Source: Hedera helix
Lineage: Eukaryota > Streptophyta > Magnoliopsida > Apiales > Araliaceae
Direction: 5' to 3'
DNA: 64,000 bases
Assembly: GCA_947179155.2 (NCBI GenBank)
Contig: OX359285.1
Location: 9,222,731-9,286,730, forward strand
The translations under genes were made by a program, and so were the position numbers. This document shows, piece after piece, positions 1 through 12,664 of the stretch. Under the pieces are notes generated by a model that was not told the DNA's origin, did not search any database, and saw only the letters and a program-made list of their open reading frames with translations. Each line of letters starts with the position of its first letter. Position 1 is the first letter of the stretch.

Positions 1-1169
1 AATTCATTATCAAATGATTTTAGAAATGACAAAACATAGTTCATGGATGTTATCTAATTTATCACAGTTTGGGTTGTTGCATAATACTAGCATACTAAAC
101 TGGCACACTTGTGTGTTAGGAAGTGTATTGGTCTGAGAGGCCAAAGTCAGCGAAGTTTGGTTCTATACAGACGAAGTGACCTGGTAATTATCTTGCCACA
201 TATCATAGAATCCGGACACGATTTGATGTGACTTGATGAAGATGTGTTAATACTTGAATAGTTCTTTGAAGATTTAAGGTTCAATACGGGAACAATATAA
301 TCTAAAATCATCGTGTGCTTGTGATGACTATTTGGCTTAGATGGTCACTTGTGCCAACTATGAGAGTTTTAACAGCTTTGCTATGTACATTGATTTGGTC
401 AATGATTCATACGCGTATCTTTATAAAAAATGGTGGGATCTATCACTTATATAGCGGATTCCACTATTTTTTACAAAGGTTATTGTACAGATCATTACAA
501 AACATTATTAAATATATCTTTTTCCGAGTTTTAATTCATTTTTATGTTCTTGCATGTATTATAAAGAGTGATTGATATAGTCATTAAACATTGACTGTTG
601 GCAACGCAAAATCCCTACTCAAATGAGCATAAAGGTACAAAGAAGATCTTAAAACATATATTTTGGAAGCATTGTTTACCTATCATCTTAAAGATAGGGT
701 AGGGTGGACGAGGGCAACCAAGCTTTACCCGTCTGCCTACAAATTGTGATGTTGAGAATGAGGATGGCAGGTAATCCAATATAACCCTGTCCCATATTGG
801 GTGTCATGATTTCCTTTTATTAGTCCCAACATGTTTATGAAGTACTTTTCAGACCACAACATGTTGACCATGACACTCAATTTTGGACAGAATACTCTAG
901 GGTGGCAAGTTAACGTCAAAGAATGGTTACTGATGTTGGAGATTTCTCACTACCATCTAAGTCTGTTTTACGTATAAAGCCTGTAAACTACCATAAAAAA
1001 ATATGGTATGCAAGTTTTTTTCAACTCCAAAATTTTAAAGAATGCAAACCGACTGCGGTTTACAAAACAAAGCGATGGAAAATAATGGTGGTACAAGTAC
1101 CAGAGATCAAAGCATTTAAACTTCAACAAGGTAGGAACTAGGAACTCCCAAAATTTGGAAAATGATACA

Positions 1170-1204
<35 letters not shown>

Positions 1205-1560
1205 CTCTTTATTGCGAGGACATATTTTGCAACCAACTTAATAATCTACCTCTAATATCATATATTGATATAAATTGCAATTATAATTTCACAATAAATA
1301 GCAAAATTTAGAGTGCAGAACAACTTACCACAATCTCGAGTCTCGATTACAAAATGCCAAGTTGATTTGGAACCCCTGCACCTAATTAGGAAAATGTTGA
1401 CATTTTAAAAATAATAACTTTTATAATAAATATTTTTTTATGTAATCGCTTATAATATTGATAATTTTGAATTAAATTTCATATCACTTCTGAATTTTAA
1501 ATTTTTTCTAAGTTGTTTTTAAAAAATTAAAATTAATCTTACGGATAATTTAACATGAGT
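1..1560. other. Intergenic DNA, nothing recognised
   Basis: No open reading frame here resembles a protein family I know, and no paired terminal repeats were seen. An (AT)n microsatellite lies at about 1171-1200. From about 1380 the sequence is very AT-rich up to the promoter region of the CTR9-like pseudogene. Confidence 0.5.
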
Positions 1561-1813
1561 ACTGACGTCAACTTCATCCCTTAACCGGCCGACCATATGG
1601 AGTATATAGAGAGAAAATCAAAATCCACGTGCGACCTCCTCTTTCATCCACCGATACTGGTATATACCGGCTTCCAACTAAGCACTTTCTCTCTTCCAAT
1701 TTTTATTATGCTTCATCTCAATCTAAAACCCACATAAACCAATTTTACCTAGGGTTAAATTCCGTTGTTAGTTCGATCGGCAAATCGGAAAGGCATTGGT
1801 CGCCTGAAATCGA
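1560..1813 (+). promoter_or_regulatory. Probable promoter and 5' leader of the CTR9-like pseudogene
   Basis: The stretch directly before the CTR9-type start codon contains a TATA-like run (TATATAGAG, about 1601), a CACGTG core (about 1626) and a pyrimidine-rich leader, the usual make-up of a plant promoter and 5' UTR. It looks undamaged, so a truncated transcript may still be made. This is inference from base composition and position only. Confidence 0.35.
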
Positions 1814-3159
1814 ATGACGTGTGTTTATATTCCGGTACAGAACTCCGAGGAGGAGGTCATAGTTGCTCTCGATCAGCTTCCTAGAGATGCTACTGATATT
1901 CTGCACATCCTCAAGGCAGAACAGGCTCCGCTCGATCTCTGGCTCATTATCGCGGTTCGTCCCCTCTCTCCCTATCAAGCATGTTGTTAGTTTAAAGTTG
2001 TTTGCTTTTTAAGTTTTATTAGTGATAAATTAATTGGAAATGTTTGAATTATCTTCGTGCAGTTTGAATTTTGGGCTGGTCTTTTTGTGACTGCTAGAAT
2101 TTTTTATTTTTGATAAATTATAAGTTCATTCGAAGAGGTACCAAGGGGTGCCATCCAATAGTCCAAGTAAAATTAAGAACCAATAAAGCAGAGGACCAAA
2201 TCTAAAATCAAATTTTTTAATGCAACACAAAAATCGGACAAGGACTCAATAAAGGCAGCATTTGATCCTGAATAAACTTCTTCCTGCTTGAAAACTAAAT
2301 GCCCAAGAATACATATTTAATGTGCACATGTGGCCACGAGCTGGTTTTCTAGATCAGATGATAGAACCTGCCAAAGACGTCCCATTTTGGACGGCTAAAT
2401 CATGATATTTTGGCATTGGGAATGTTAATCTTATTGTATTAGGCGAGTTAAGTAGGGATAGGGTTGTGGATGTCTATATTAGATGCTCTATTGAGTGTCC
2501 TGACTCTGTTGCAAGTTATTATAATTTGATTATTGGAACTGTTAATATAGTTTGTCTTTTTATCTTCGTTTAATTAGAATTGTGGTTTCATCACAGGGTT
2601 GGTACGCATGAATGTAGTTTAATCCTCTGATTGAATTTCAACTTTGTGAATTTCATGTTGTATTTTCTGATTTCTATAGCTTCAATTGAAATTGATGCAG
2701 AGAGTTTACTTTAAACAAGGAAAAGTTGAGCAATTTCGCCAAATTTTGGGTCTAGTCCTGGTATTTCTTTTTTGTCAACATTTGGATTTTGTTTTTTGGA
2801 TACTATTGCATAGAATTATTGTTTGTAGTATTTTCGATGCAAGGAGATGATGTAGTTGTTGTTTTTCCTTTTGAAGTTATGTAATCTGATAATGGCATTT
2901 ATGGTTGCAGAGATTAACGTGTCCTATGCTGATGTGAGATATGAGAGGATTGCTGTCCTAAATGCTCTAGGAGCCTCCTATAGCCGCCACCTCGGGAAAA
3001 TTGAGACAAAAAGAGAGAAGGGTGATTATTTCATTAAAGTAACCCAATACAACAACAAAGCGTCTAGAATAGATATGCACGAGCCTTCTACTTGGGTTGG
3101 CAAAGGTGACCATAGTGACGTAGGACAGTTTAGAAACTCTTTAATTGGTAGTAATTAAC

Positions 3160-4300
3160 AAGTAGAAAACCTAGGATTTAACTCTGCATGTAAACCACTA
3201 GGGGTTTAGGGTTTCAACTCTACGTTTATAAACCTTAGAGGAATTAGGATTTCAACTCCACATCTATTAATCCTAGAAAGAAAATTATTTCTGCGATAAT
3301 TGTAAGCCAAAGCAATTATGGATATTCAATAATAATCTCTATTCTATTAAAATCTGAAAGTACATTAGCCTTTAAAGAATACGCAAATCATAATTCAATT
3401 AGGACACAAGCCTAATCTGCAGAAAATATTAAAAAGACAAAAGATATCCTTACTAATGGAAATAAAATACCAACTATCTCCTAAAATAATAAAACACTAA
3501 AATACCCTAACTAATAAAATACTATATATCCCCTAAAATTACAAAAAAATCATAAATAAATAAATACATCAATTCCATAAATAAATAAATGTAACTGTGA
3601 TCCCTATAATTTCTCCCATTGTTGGAGAAAACTCGACCATGAGTTTCATGGCATGACAGAATAATCCATAAGCTTCTCTTCATCGAAAGAACATTTTGGT
3701 ACATTGTTGAGAACATATTCGCATGATAAGACTCCAAAAATGTTGGGAAAATAACTGATGAGAGCATCACTTTTGCATTCAAAGGCAGTTGAGGTAAATT
3801 AACCGGAACGACGAATTCAACATTATCAACTTGGAGTGGATCAACTTCTCATAACGTCTTCTCTTTGGTAAGAAGCAACTCAAAAGCAACTTCAGAATTT
3901 TTTCCGATTTGTTGTTCACACAGTCTCGGGTTCAACATGTGCAATTTCAAGAATCTTTATAGACTCGTCACAACTGTCTGTAGTCTCAAGTGGTTCACAC
4001 ACAATTGTTCGTTCCACCTTTGGAGTTCCAAAAATTTCTATGAATACATCGCAATTGTTTGTAGTCTCAGAATTGTGATTATCCTTTTTATCTTTCTCGT
4101 GTTTGCTTATATTTCATTACTTTGGCTTGTAAATGTTTCTTTGTTTCAACTTGTAGCCATTTCTTTGCTCCAACTTTTCTTTGCTCATATTGATACTGAC
4201 ATTGCAATTCTGCAAGGTTGTCATCTGCATCAATAATATCACTTCTAATATCTTCTTGCTCGATTTTCAAACGTGTAGTCCCGCATGTATTGATAAGTTC
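3160..4300 (-). mobile_element. Decayed LTR-retrotransposon remnant (gypsy-like)
   Basis: Read on the minus strand, 4270-4088 gives a short charged helical peptide (ELQCQYQYEQRKVGAKKWLQ). It is followed by a degenerate coding tail near 3640-3600 with a phrase like the end of many plant gypsy pol genes (VFSNNGRN, from DNA of the type 'gagttttctccaa...gggaga'), then AT-rich, LTR-like sequence down to about 3160. No terminal repeat pair or target duplication was found. It begins just after the splice donor of CTR9-like exon 3. This could be some other decayed repeat. Confidence 0.3.
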
Positions 4301-4686
4301 CTAATGGCTTTAATTAATTTATTTGATGGTGTTTGAGAACATGTACACAGTTAACTAAGAAGCAAGGATTCGGACCATTACACTGGGATTCGGCGGTTAG
4401 GCAAATCTTAAAAGCTAAGGAGCTTTACATAAAAGTATGATCTACACACCCACACATTAAAACCACTCTTGCAATCACTACAATAATTTTTTTTATTACT
4501 TTTGCTCATAAAGAGTCTACTTATAAAGTCGTTAGACAAGTATCGTCTTCTTGACGTCATTTTTTCTTCTTTAGGTTTTGATTCTATAGTCCTACAGTAG
4601 AGATAACTAATCCTAAATTTTCTTAAGTTCTTGTATGAACTACCTCTTATAAGAGGATTTCCAAGAGTGATGGAGGTTGACACAAT

Positions 4687-4691
4687 TAATT
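4687..4691. repeat. Target-site duplication TAATT, left copy
   Basis: TAATT here is repeated exactly at 10195-10199. The two copies frame the TG...CA element 4692-10194 and mark one insertion event. Confidence 0.75.
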
Positions 4692-5322
4692 TGTTAGTTT
4701 GCAAAAACAATACATACATACGATCAAATTGATGTAACACAACAGAAGCAGGTATAAATCATATTTAAACTTTTTCTACAAACTAAATTCCAGGAACTTT
4801 CTTATGTGATACTTATTAATTGAGGAAGAATAAATGATTATACCTTTGTATATTCAACTTTTGAACAGCTACGAGTTCACCTCCCTTGATCCTTCGCGTT
4901 CTTCTTCAAATACACCGATTAGAATCTACGGATCAACGTTAGCTACCCAAACGTGTAGCTTCTAAAGGTGATCCACCAAAAGATAATATAGATTGAAGAA
5001 GTAGATTTATGTTTCTCCAAACCTTGAGTGACTAACACTAATTTTCTCTCTTCTAGTTCTTTAGATTATGGAGAAAAATATGAAGTATTCTCTAATACTT
5101 CAACAAAGTTAGTAACCCCAATCTTTAATAAGACCCCTCTTATTTATAGACTTGCTCAACCTTCCTAAACTCTTTAGGAGTATTGTTTTAATTCAACTCC
5201 TAATCTAATTAGGAATTAAATTAATTTATTATAATAATTACAATTCCTAAATCATTTAGGAACTTAATTATTTATAATAAGAGTACTATTTATTAATTAA
5301 TTCCTAAACCATTTAGGAACTA

Positions 5323-5387
<65 letters not shown>

Positions 5388-6000
5388 TTAAGGTATTATA
5401 AATATTAAGCTATTTAATTTATTCTATCACCATATTCTAAATTAAATATACTTAATTTATTATTACCATTATGTCATCTACTTCTAAAATAAATATTTCT
5501 CTTGTATGGTGTGACCCTTTAGGTTCAATATTAAGTTGGTAGTAGAATAAATAAATTAGAACAATTATAATATTATTTATAATAAATTAAACTTATTTAA
5601 TTTATACATAAATAAATACTTATTTATTCTACATCATGAGGGATACTGTTAATTCCTAGAGGCACATGAGTGATCTAGAAGGGGGGTTGAATAGATCACT
5701 TAAAAACTTTTTACTTAAATTAAATAATATTACCAAGTAATTTATTTAATCTAGATTAGTTTGCACAACGGAATATTAGTTTGAAAACTCCCCTTAAAGA
5801 TTTATAAAACTTCTTAGTTAAGTTTAGACTGTATTGAAGATAGTCATTTGTCAAGTAAACCAATCATAGTAGTTATATCTATATATGACAGAATGTAAAT
5901 GACATCAGAGAGTTTAAGTGGTTCGGAGACTGAATAACTCCTACTCCACTCTTCTACTTCAACGAGTAGGAAATCCACTATGGATGACTCATACAAAACC

Positions 6001-6190
6001 CTTCAAGCTCAGCAGACCTGGAATCTCTGGTTCACTAAGAACCCTTCAAACCCAGCAGGTTTGGCTAGTTTAGTCACTAAGACAAGGACACAAATGCCCT
6101 CTTCAAGTCCAGCAGACTTGGCTCCTTTAGTCACTAAGACAAGGACACAACTGCCCTCTTCAAGTCCAGCAGACTTGGCTCCTTGTTTGT
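6001..6190 (+). repeat. 57-bp tandem repeat, about three copies
   Basis: Units begin at about 6044, 6101 and 6158 with CTTCAAGTCCAGCAGACTTG or a close variant, and a more diverged copy starts at 6001. The period is 57 bp, a multiple of three, so the array leaves an open frame (repeated SSPADLAPLVTKTRTQ) that looks like a protein but sits in a transposon with no other coding signal. Confidence 0.8.
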
Positions 6191-6452
6191 TGATAGATGT
6201 TGGAGTTGTTACTGAGTTGTACTTTAAGTTCCATTGTCTTTAAATACTCAGTAGCAGGATGTGATCATGCTTGAAATGATATTGAGTTCGACAATGATGA
6301 TTGACTTCTTTATATGCTCAATATCTTCTTATGATCACCCATTGTATTGCTAAGATTTGGCAATTCAGCTCCTTTGGTACTTGATAACTTTTCGAGACGA
6401 ATTTCTGAGATAACTGTGAAGCTCCTTCCTTTTGGTACTCAGTTGTTCCTTC

Positions 6453-7226
6453 CAAGGTTCTAAAAGGCGCTAGGCGGGAGGCGGGCGGCCGGGGGGAGCC
6501 TAGCGCCTAGGGGGCCTAGGCGGAGCCTGGGCGGGGCCTAGGCGGGATTTTTTATTCTAAGCAAATTTTAATATTTTATCTTATATTTATCCAAACAAAA
6601 CAATAATATAAAAGAAAACAATCTATAATAAAGGTATTTACTTAAAGTTCAAACACATATCCATGTTGTTAATGCCAAAGTTCAAATACAAACAAATAAT
6701 AAAAAATACAAACTAATAGTCCTCATCTTCATATCCCGCTATATCTCTCTCTAACTTTTCTTCTTCGTATCCCTCCAAGATAATGTCTCCATCGGGCTCA
6801 CACTCATACTCTTTATCTCCCTCTTCTTCTGTGTCATCATCAAACAAAAAAATTCTTCATAGAGTTCTCTTACTCTAACATTTCTGCTATTTCTCTTAGG
6901 CTCTAACACACTATTCGCTTTGGATGCTTCGCCAATCGCTTTTCAAGTAAGGTCCGAACAGCTCTCAACTTATTCATCTATTCTTATGACGTCGTTTTGT
7001 AGCTTAGTTATTAAAATTAAAAAAAAAAATTGTAGTCTTAAATCTTTCGATTAGGCCTCGCCTAATTTCTCCGTCTTGCCCACCCAGTCTCGTATAATTT
7101 CTTGGAGGAATTTTTTTTTCTCCTTGGACATAGGCTAGGCGCTAAGCGGCCTAGGCGTGGCGCCAGGGGGGGCCTAGCGCCTAGGCGGGGATTAATCGGA
7201 CCTAGGCGGGGATTTTTAGAACAGTG
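6453..7226. mobile_element. Non-autonomous hAT element, 774 bp
   Basis: The terminal inverted repeats are CAAGGTTCTAAAA at the left and CACTGTTCTAAAA (reverse complement of the right end). The flanking 8-bp duplication GTTCCTTC is exact (6445-6452 and 7227-7234), the hAT signature. The sub-terminal regions carry many copies of the GGCGCTAGGCG type in both directions, typical of this group of plant hAT derivatives. No transposase can be read in it. It inserted between two copies of an older approximately 75-bp repeat of the host element. Confidence 0.9.
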
Positions 7227-8155
7227 GTTCCTTCTTATCATTGACAGTTTATAGCTTCTCGAGACGAGCTTCTGAGATGACTGTAAAGCTTCTTCCTTTT
7301 TATACTCAGTTGCTAATATATTTGTATCAAGTTGGCGTTTAGGCTTCTCTCTATCACTTGCTTAGCAACTTTGAACACTTATCTTGCAATAGAGTCATTT
7401 CTCTCTATGTCTCTCTCAATTCAATGTTAGTGTTCTGGTGGATCGTAGAGTGTTCTTCAGCATATTCATTTTTGTTTCGCTCTACGATCTGTTGTTGTCC
7501 ACCATCCTCTCTTATATATTCAACAACTCCTTTTCTCTGTGAGCATTTATGCTTTTATATATTTGTGCATATTTTACCGTTTTAAAAGGTTCGTTGGGTT
7601 CCTTTGGCTTTGTGTAGATCCTTGATATCTTTGAAGTTGACTTTCTGTTGCTTGTGTCAGTGTTTTTTCCTTTTTCTGACATATGTTCTGTCACATCAAC
7701 CTGTAGCTTTGTTTTCTGCATTTTTAGCCGTTGCACTTCCAGAGTTGTTTATCAAAGATTATTATATTCTTTGATATATTTAATTTTCTGATTCATCATT
7801 AAATATCTTCCTTGACTTTGATAATCAGCTGCTCTATTGCTTTCAGAGATGTCTCATTAGCCAGACTATTTTCACCATTCTTCTGAGCAGTAGGTTATGT
7901 TTTATAGTCGTTTAGATACAAAGTCTTCTGTGACTCTGACATACATCTGATCTTTAACAGTACTTAATCTTTTTTTAATCTGGTCAAGGAATATTCTCTT
8001 TTCTCTCACACCATATTGCAGTTCTGTTAATTTACTGGTTCTGATCTTCACAGTGAATTCGTAGAGTGGCTGTCTGATCATTCTGACTTTACGAATTCAG
8101 CTCCATGATTGTTACATGAAGTAAGTCAAGTAAAACGTTGAGTTGGAGCGATCTT

Positions 8156-8440
8156 CTCTCTCACTCTACGATCTTGCTATTTTGTTCAGATCGTAGAATT
8201 ACTGACTGCAGTGCTTTGCTTTACGATTTCGTTCTACGATCTTGTCCTTCTGTGCAAATCGTAGAGTTGCTGACTGCAGTGCTTTGCTTTACGATTTCGT
8301 TCTACGATCTTGTCCTTCTATGCAAATCGTAGAGTTGTTGACTGCAGTGCTTTGTCTTACGATTTCGTTTACCTGTGCAAATCGTAGAGTTCTCGTATGT
8401 GCTTGCTCTTTGAATCCTCTCTACGATCTTGCCAGTTTGT
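8156..8440 (+). repeat. 68-bp tandem array with TCTACGATC / GATCGTAGA dyads
   Basis: About three and a half copies of a unit of the form TCTACGATCTTGTCC ... CAAATCGTAGAGTTGCTGAC ... TTTACGATTTCGT. Each unit contains inverted copies of a TCTACGAT core and so could form a stem. The same core recurs singly over about 7438-8705. The array lies inside the LTR-type element 5647-9306. Confidence 0.85.
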
Positions 8441-10440
8441 GCATATCGTAGAGTACATTTCTTCTCTGGTTCTACGTTTCTTGAAGGCTTGCTTAGCTGT
8501 TTGTTCGACGATCGTAGAGTTCTGCTCTACGTTTTGTACTTGATCAATTCTTCAATTCAGCTTGTATATTCTGTAGAACTCTTGCACAGCTGTCTCTCCT
8601 TGATGATCGTAGAGTTATCCTAGTATGGAGTCGTATAGTCCACTCTAAGAACAGATTGAATCGTTGAGTCTTCTTTGCTTGGAATCGTAGAGTCCATTCT
8701 ACGATTATATTGACTGAACAGATATAACATAAGATCAACTTAACAGTTTTGATCTTTTCTAACTAAGTCCTTGTACATCATTACATCATTACATTGAAAG
8801 GACTTTACAAACTTTGCCATACAACAATGATTTAATCTGATATTACTCTGCTTATAGTATTTATCTTTAATGCAGAGTAACTTCTACGGAAAGATCAACC
8901 TAACATTTCTGATCTTTTATCCAAGTCCTTTGTACACATAATTTTTTTCAAAAGGACTTTACAACATTTGAACCAGATAACTTTTACTCTTTTTATAAGC
9001 AGCAGATAGTTTTCAACAAGATCATATTTGTGCTATATAAGTGTGCAAATCACAATATCTGAATCAGGTAATATATATCATACACACATGATCATGTAGA
9101 CACATATTTAAATTAACATGTAATCACTTAGTCAATTAACCACATAAGCACTTTAAAACATATACGCACATAATCAAGTAAGCACATAGGCACATTAACA
9201 CATAAGCACTTAGTCAGATACATATGGACAATCAACCATATAAGCACATTTACCATAATCATTTTTGCACAACAGTCATCATCATCAAATCAAACAACCT
9301 TCAACAGATACCTCTCAGTATATCATGACTATCCGGATAATATGAATTTCAACGTTTAATCACTAAGAACCTATTCTGTAAATAGTTACCGTACAATTCA
9401 ATCCTTCTACCACACAATGTCCCAATTGAACATAAGACATGGAATTTGTGTCCAGTCTTATTTAATTTTGATCACATGCATTTAAATTCTCAAATGCACA
9501 ACTCATATTAATATAAATTAAACTCCTTTCTAATTTTCATTTCACCTTGGCCAAGAGCTATCATTTATCAAATTACATAGGACATTTTCTTCCTTTACTG
9601 GAAGTGACAGATCATTTGTTGATCATTCACCTACCTCTATGTACAACTTATTATACTCGAATGTATCATTTGTTATATCCGAATAGTTTTAAGGAATATG
9701 ACAAATTATAACTCATCATACACAAGATACTATGATGATCTCAAGTGTAAGGATCATATGTACTACTATCACATTAAGAACTCCTATTGACAGTCAAGTA
9801 AAACTCCATTATGTGTTCCTTAAGCTAGTCACATTCAATGAACATATTTTCCAATAAACACATACATACTTGTTTTAGTATCTCTACACAAATGATTATT
9901 AGATCAATCATATTATTCATAAAAACAAGTATAGTATGTACTAATCTATGCGGATCCGCTAATCTCTATTTTAGTGATACTATGATTAGGAACATTTTTG
10001 TTTTGAGCATAATCAACATTATGATTCTAAGAGCATTGCTCAAAACTATGAGTTTATCCGTTTAATCAATTCAACCAATTAATTATAATTAAAGAAATGC
10101 CTTTAAATGAAAATTTTATTAATAAATGAATAAGATTACAAAGTATATGTTTATCACATCAACATATAATTGACTTGAGGGCATACTACTTTCATAATTT
10201 TTATGCTTGTATTAGTCGGGACTAAAATTTTATCATAAAAACAAACTTAATAAATAAAAGGATATTAATTTGATTGAAACGGAATACTGTGATTCTTGTT
10301 TCATTGTTTCAATTTTGATCAAACTGCTAATAAATAGTTTTGTATTCTCCAGATATGATAGTCTGGACCCTTGATTCTGCATGGGGGTTTCCTTTGCAAT
10401 TCTTATTCTGATTTTTGTACTTGTCGTCATCCTCTAGTGC

Positions 10441-10960
10441 CTTTGGATTCTTGCATTTGGAAGGCCAAATTTCCTTCAAAGATTAAGGCTTTTGTTTGGT
10501 CATAGACTCTTAATCAGCTTAATACTAATGACCTTTCCCAGAGGCATACATCCCTACATGTCCTTAATTTCAGACATCTATGCTGTGCGCATGAAAAACA
10601 AGATTATTCTCATCCCCTTTAACTCTGTCCTGTTGCTTTGAGTTTGTGGGCTTATATTTTCAGCTTTTTTTTGTGGGGGGGGGGGGGGGGGGGGGGGGGG
10701 GTGTCCTCAGTCTGGAGGATTCACTTTTGGTACACCAGTTTTGGGGATTTAGAAAGAGGAAGGATGCTCTGGAGATGTGTTGTCTTTGCAGTTCTTTGGG
10801 TGCATGGTGGAATACCGGGAATCCGGGATGTATACATAACACTATCTTCTTTTCCATTTGTTGTGGGAGAAGATTGTTTTGCCTCTTGGTAGTAAAAGTA
10901 CAGCTATTAAATAGTTGGCTTTGGCACATGAATTTTGATTCTAGGAAATATTACTCTTGG
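10441..10960 (+). mobile_element. LINE remnant (zf-RVT region)
   Basis: From 10452 the reading IWKAKFPSKIKAFVWS followed by a stop matches the zinc-binding reverse-transcriptase (zf-RVT) region at the C-terminus of plant L1-type elements. Further on, LWRCVVFAVLWVH matches the later conserved tryptophan block of the same region. A run of about 28 G interrupts it at 10673-10700. Only this C-terminal piece remains, with stops. It lies just upstream of the next surviving CTR9-like exon at 11133. Confidence 0.6.
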
Positions 10961-12664
10961 ACTAATTGTGGTATAAACACATGTTAAAGATAATTAAAGC
11001 TCGTGCTTTTGCAATTCTTTTCTTGAATATCTTTGCTGCTTATGTTTTTTAATGATTTTTGTTAACTACACATGTCCTGGTAAAAGATGGTTCAAATCTG
11101 CGCATGAATTTCTTAATATTCCATTTTATCAGGTTCTGCTTCAGCATTCTGCTAATCTATATGCTGCCAATGGTGCTGGTGTGGTGTTGGCAGAAAAAGG
11201 TCACTTTGATGTTTCAAGGGAAATCTTTACACAGGTCAACTAACCATATATGTGTGTGTGTGTGTTTTAATTCTACTTTAAGTATCGTAGGCCTTACTGA
11301 AGGGGAAAATTACACAATTGTTTTGCATAACTTTTTGCTTTTAAATTTTGTAGGTTCAAGAAGCTGCAAGTGGAAGCATTTTTTGTCCAGATGCCAGATG
11401 TGTGGATAAATCTGGCACATATTCATTTTGCTCAAGGAAATTTCGTACTGGCTATTAAAATGGTTGGTAACAACATCGCATCCTCTTCCATGACTTCTCT
11501 TTGCTTCACTTTCATATTTGCATGTTTTGATGACACTTATTTGTTTTGTAGAATCAAAATTGCCTACAGAGGTTCTATTATAATACAGACAGTCATGTTC
11601 TTCTCTATCTGGCTCGTACGCATTATGAAGCTGAACAGTGGCAAGACTGCAAGAAGACTTTACTTAGAGCCATCCACTTGGCACCTTCAAATTACACCTT
11701 GAGATTCGATGCTGGCGTAACATTGCAGAAGTTCTCAGCATTGACTTTACTGAAGACAAAACGAACTGTGGAAGAGGTGAAGGATGCAACCTACCATTTT
11801 AATTTACCTGTCAAATTCCACCTAGGATTAATGTTCTTACAAACATAACTATCTGAGTCCATTTCTGTATTATTATTTTTTTTTCCTTTTCTGGAAGGGG
11901 GTAGGGGCTGTTAAAAAGCTATGGTGGTGGAAGCTCATCAATTTAAGATTTGTGTGGGTGTTGCCACTCATTTCCATATATTTAATACAAAAATCCTGAT
12001 AAATGGAATGAAAATGGGAAATAAACGAGAATGATACCTGCAAGATGCCTGGAAGCAAGTGAGACAGTCATATATTGCTTTACTTGGATATTTGTGCAAT
12101 AGAAGAAGTGTCAACTTAGTAATTTTCAGCTAGAAGGGATGAATTGGATTCTATAGTTCAAGGTGAGGATGCTTGAAGGACTTGTCATTTTTGGTTTAGT
12201 ATTAATATATAGACGGTAGACACAGCTTTGTGCTGAAAAGGAATCTTGTAGCTGACTACTAGAGATTGTTTTAAATGATGCTTTAAAGTTAACTAGAGAG
12301 AGTAACGGACTTTAAAAAATTAAAAATAAAAATAGAGAACGTACTAATGAACAGGTGAACAGAAATTTCACTATCAAACAGAGATATTTAGACTAGCATA
12401 CTAATGCTTCATTGCTATGTTATTTTCTTGAGAATGAACAATAAAGAAGAGAGAGAAGTGGGTTCGGTGCATATAACCAATCTTTTTATGTGATTTGGGT
12501 TTTAGTTTTTCTAGGTTAGGGTCTTTAAATTGCTATCTGATTCAACTTTTCTAAGCTCAAGGCTTTGTTTTTTTTTTTATCTAATGAAACATCTAATATA
12601 CATATCTCGTATTTGAAGTGAGATGCATCTCTGCTTGTGTGTGAAAGTTAAATGATTACACTTA

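Larger units (their letters stand above)
5647..9306 (+). mobile_element. LTR-type element (solo LTR or non-coding derivative), nested
   Basis: It starts TGTTAATTCC, ends CTTCAACA and is flanked by exact GATAC duplications (5642-5646 and 9307-9311). The head has the phrase GAAGGGGGGTTGAATAGATC, similar to heads of SIRE/Maximus-type copia LTRs as I recall them. No second copy of the head was found inside, and no retroviral-type domain is readable, so it is best read as a single long LTR, about 2.88 kb once the hAT insertion is removed. It is rich in internal tandem repeats (57-bp units near 6001-6190, about 75-bp units split by the hAT insertion, 68-bp units at 8156-8440). The orientation is inferred from the head motif. 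Confidence 0.65.
4692..10194 (-). mobile_element. Copia-like solo LTR, minus orientation, with nested insertions
   Basis: In plus orientation the element runs from TGTTAGTTTGC to CTACTTTCA and is flanked by a 5-bp TAATT duplication on both sides. On its own (minus) strand it starts TGAAAGTAGTATGCCC, close to the TGTTAG...TGCCC heads of many plant copia LTRs. It contains a TATA-like CTATAAATAAG (near 5149 on the minus strand) and ends in CTAACA. Removing the nested 5647-9306 element and one duplication leaves about 1838 bp with no coding capacity, as expected of a solo LTR. It includes an (AAT)n microsatellite at about 5324-5385. It lies in the gap where CTR9 TPR exons should be. Confidence 0.72.

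Noticed and set aside
5980..6243. Open frame with repeated SSPADLAPLVTKTRTQ
   Set aside because: 57-bp tandem repeat in a non-coding transposon; the open frame follows from the period being divisible by three.
8156..8440. Array reminiscent of a CRISPR array
   Set aside because: Whole 68-bp units repeat, with no unique spacers, in plant nuclear DNA.
8138..8623. Chain of open frames with repeated peptides
   Set aside because: Produced by the 68-bp tandem array, which differs in frame from copy to copy; not a protein repeat.
10646..10987. Overlapping open frames across the poly-G run
   Set aside because: Glycine and proline runs come from the G tract; the only protein likeness is to decayed LINE sequence.
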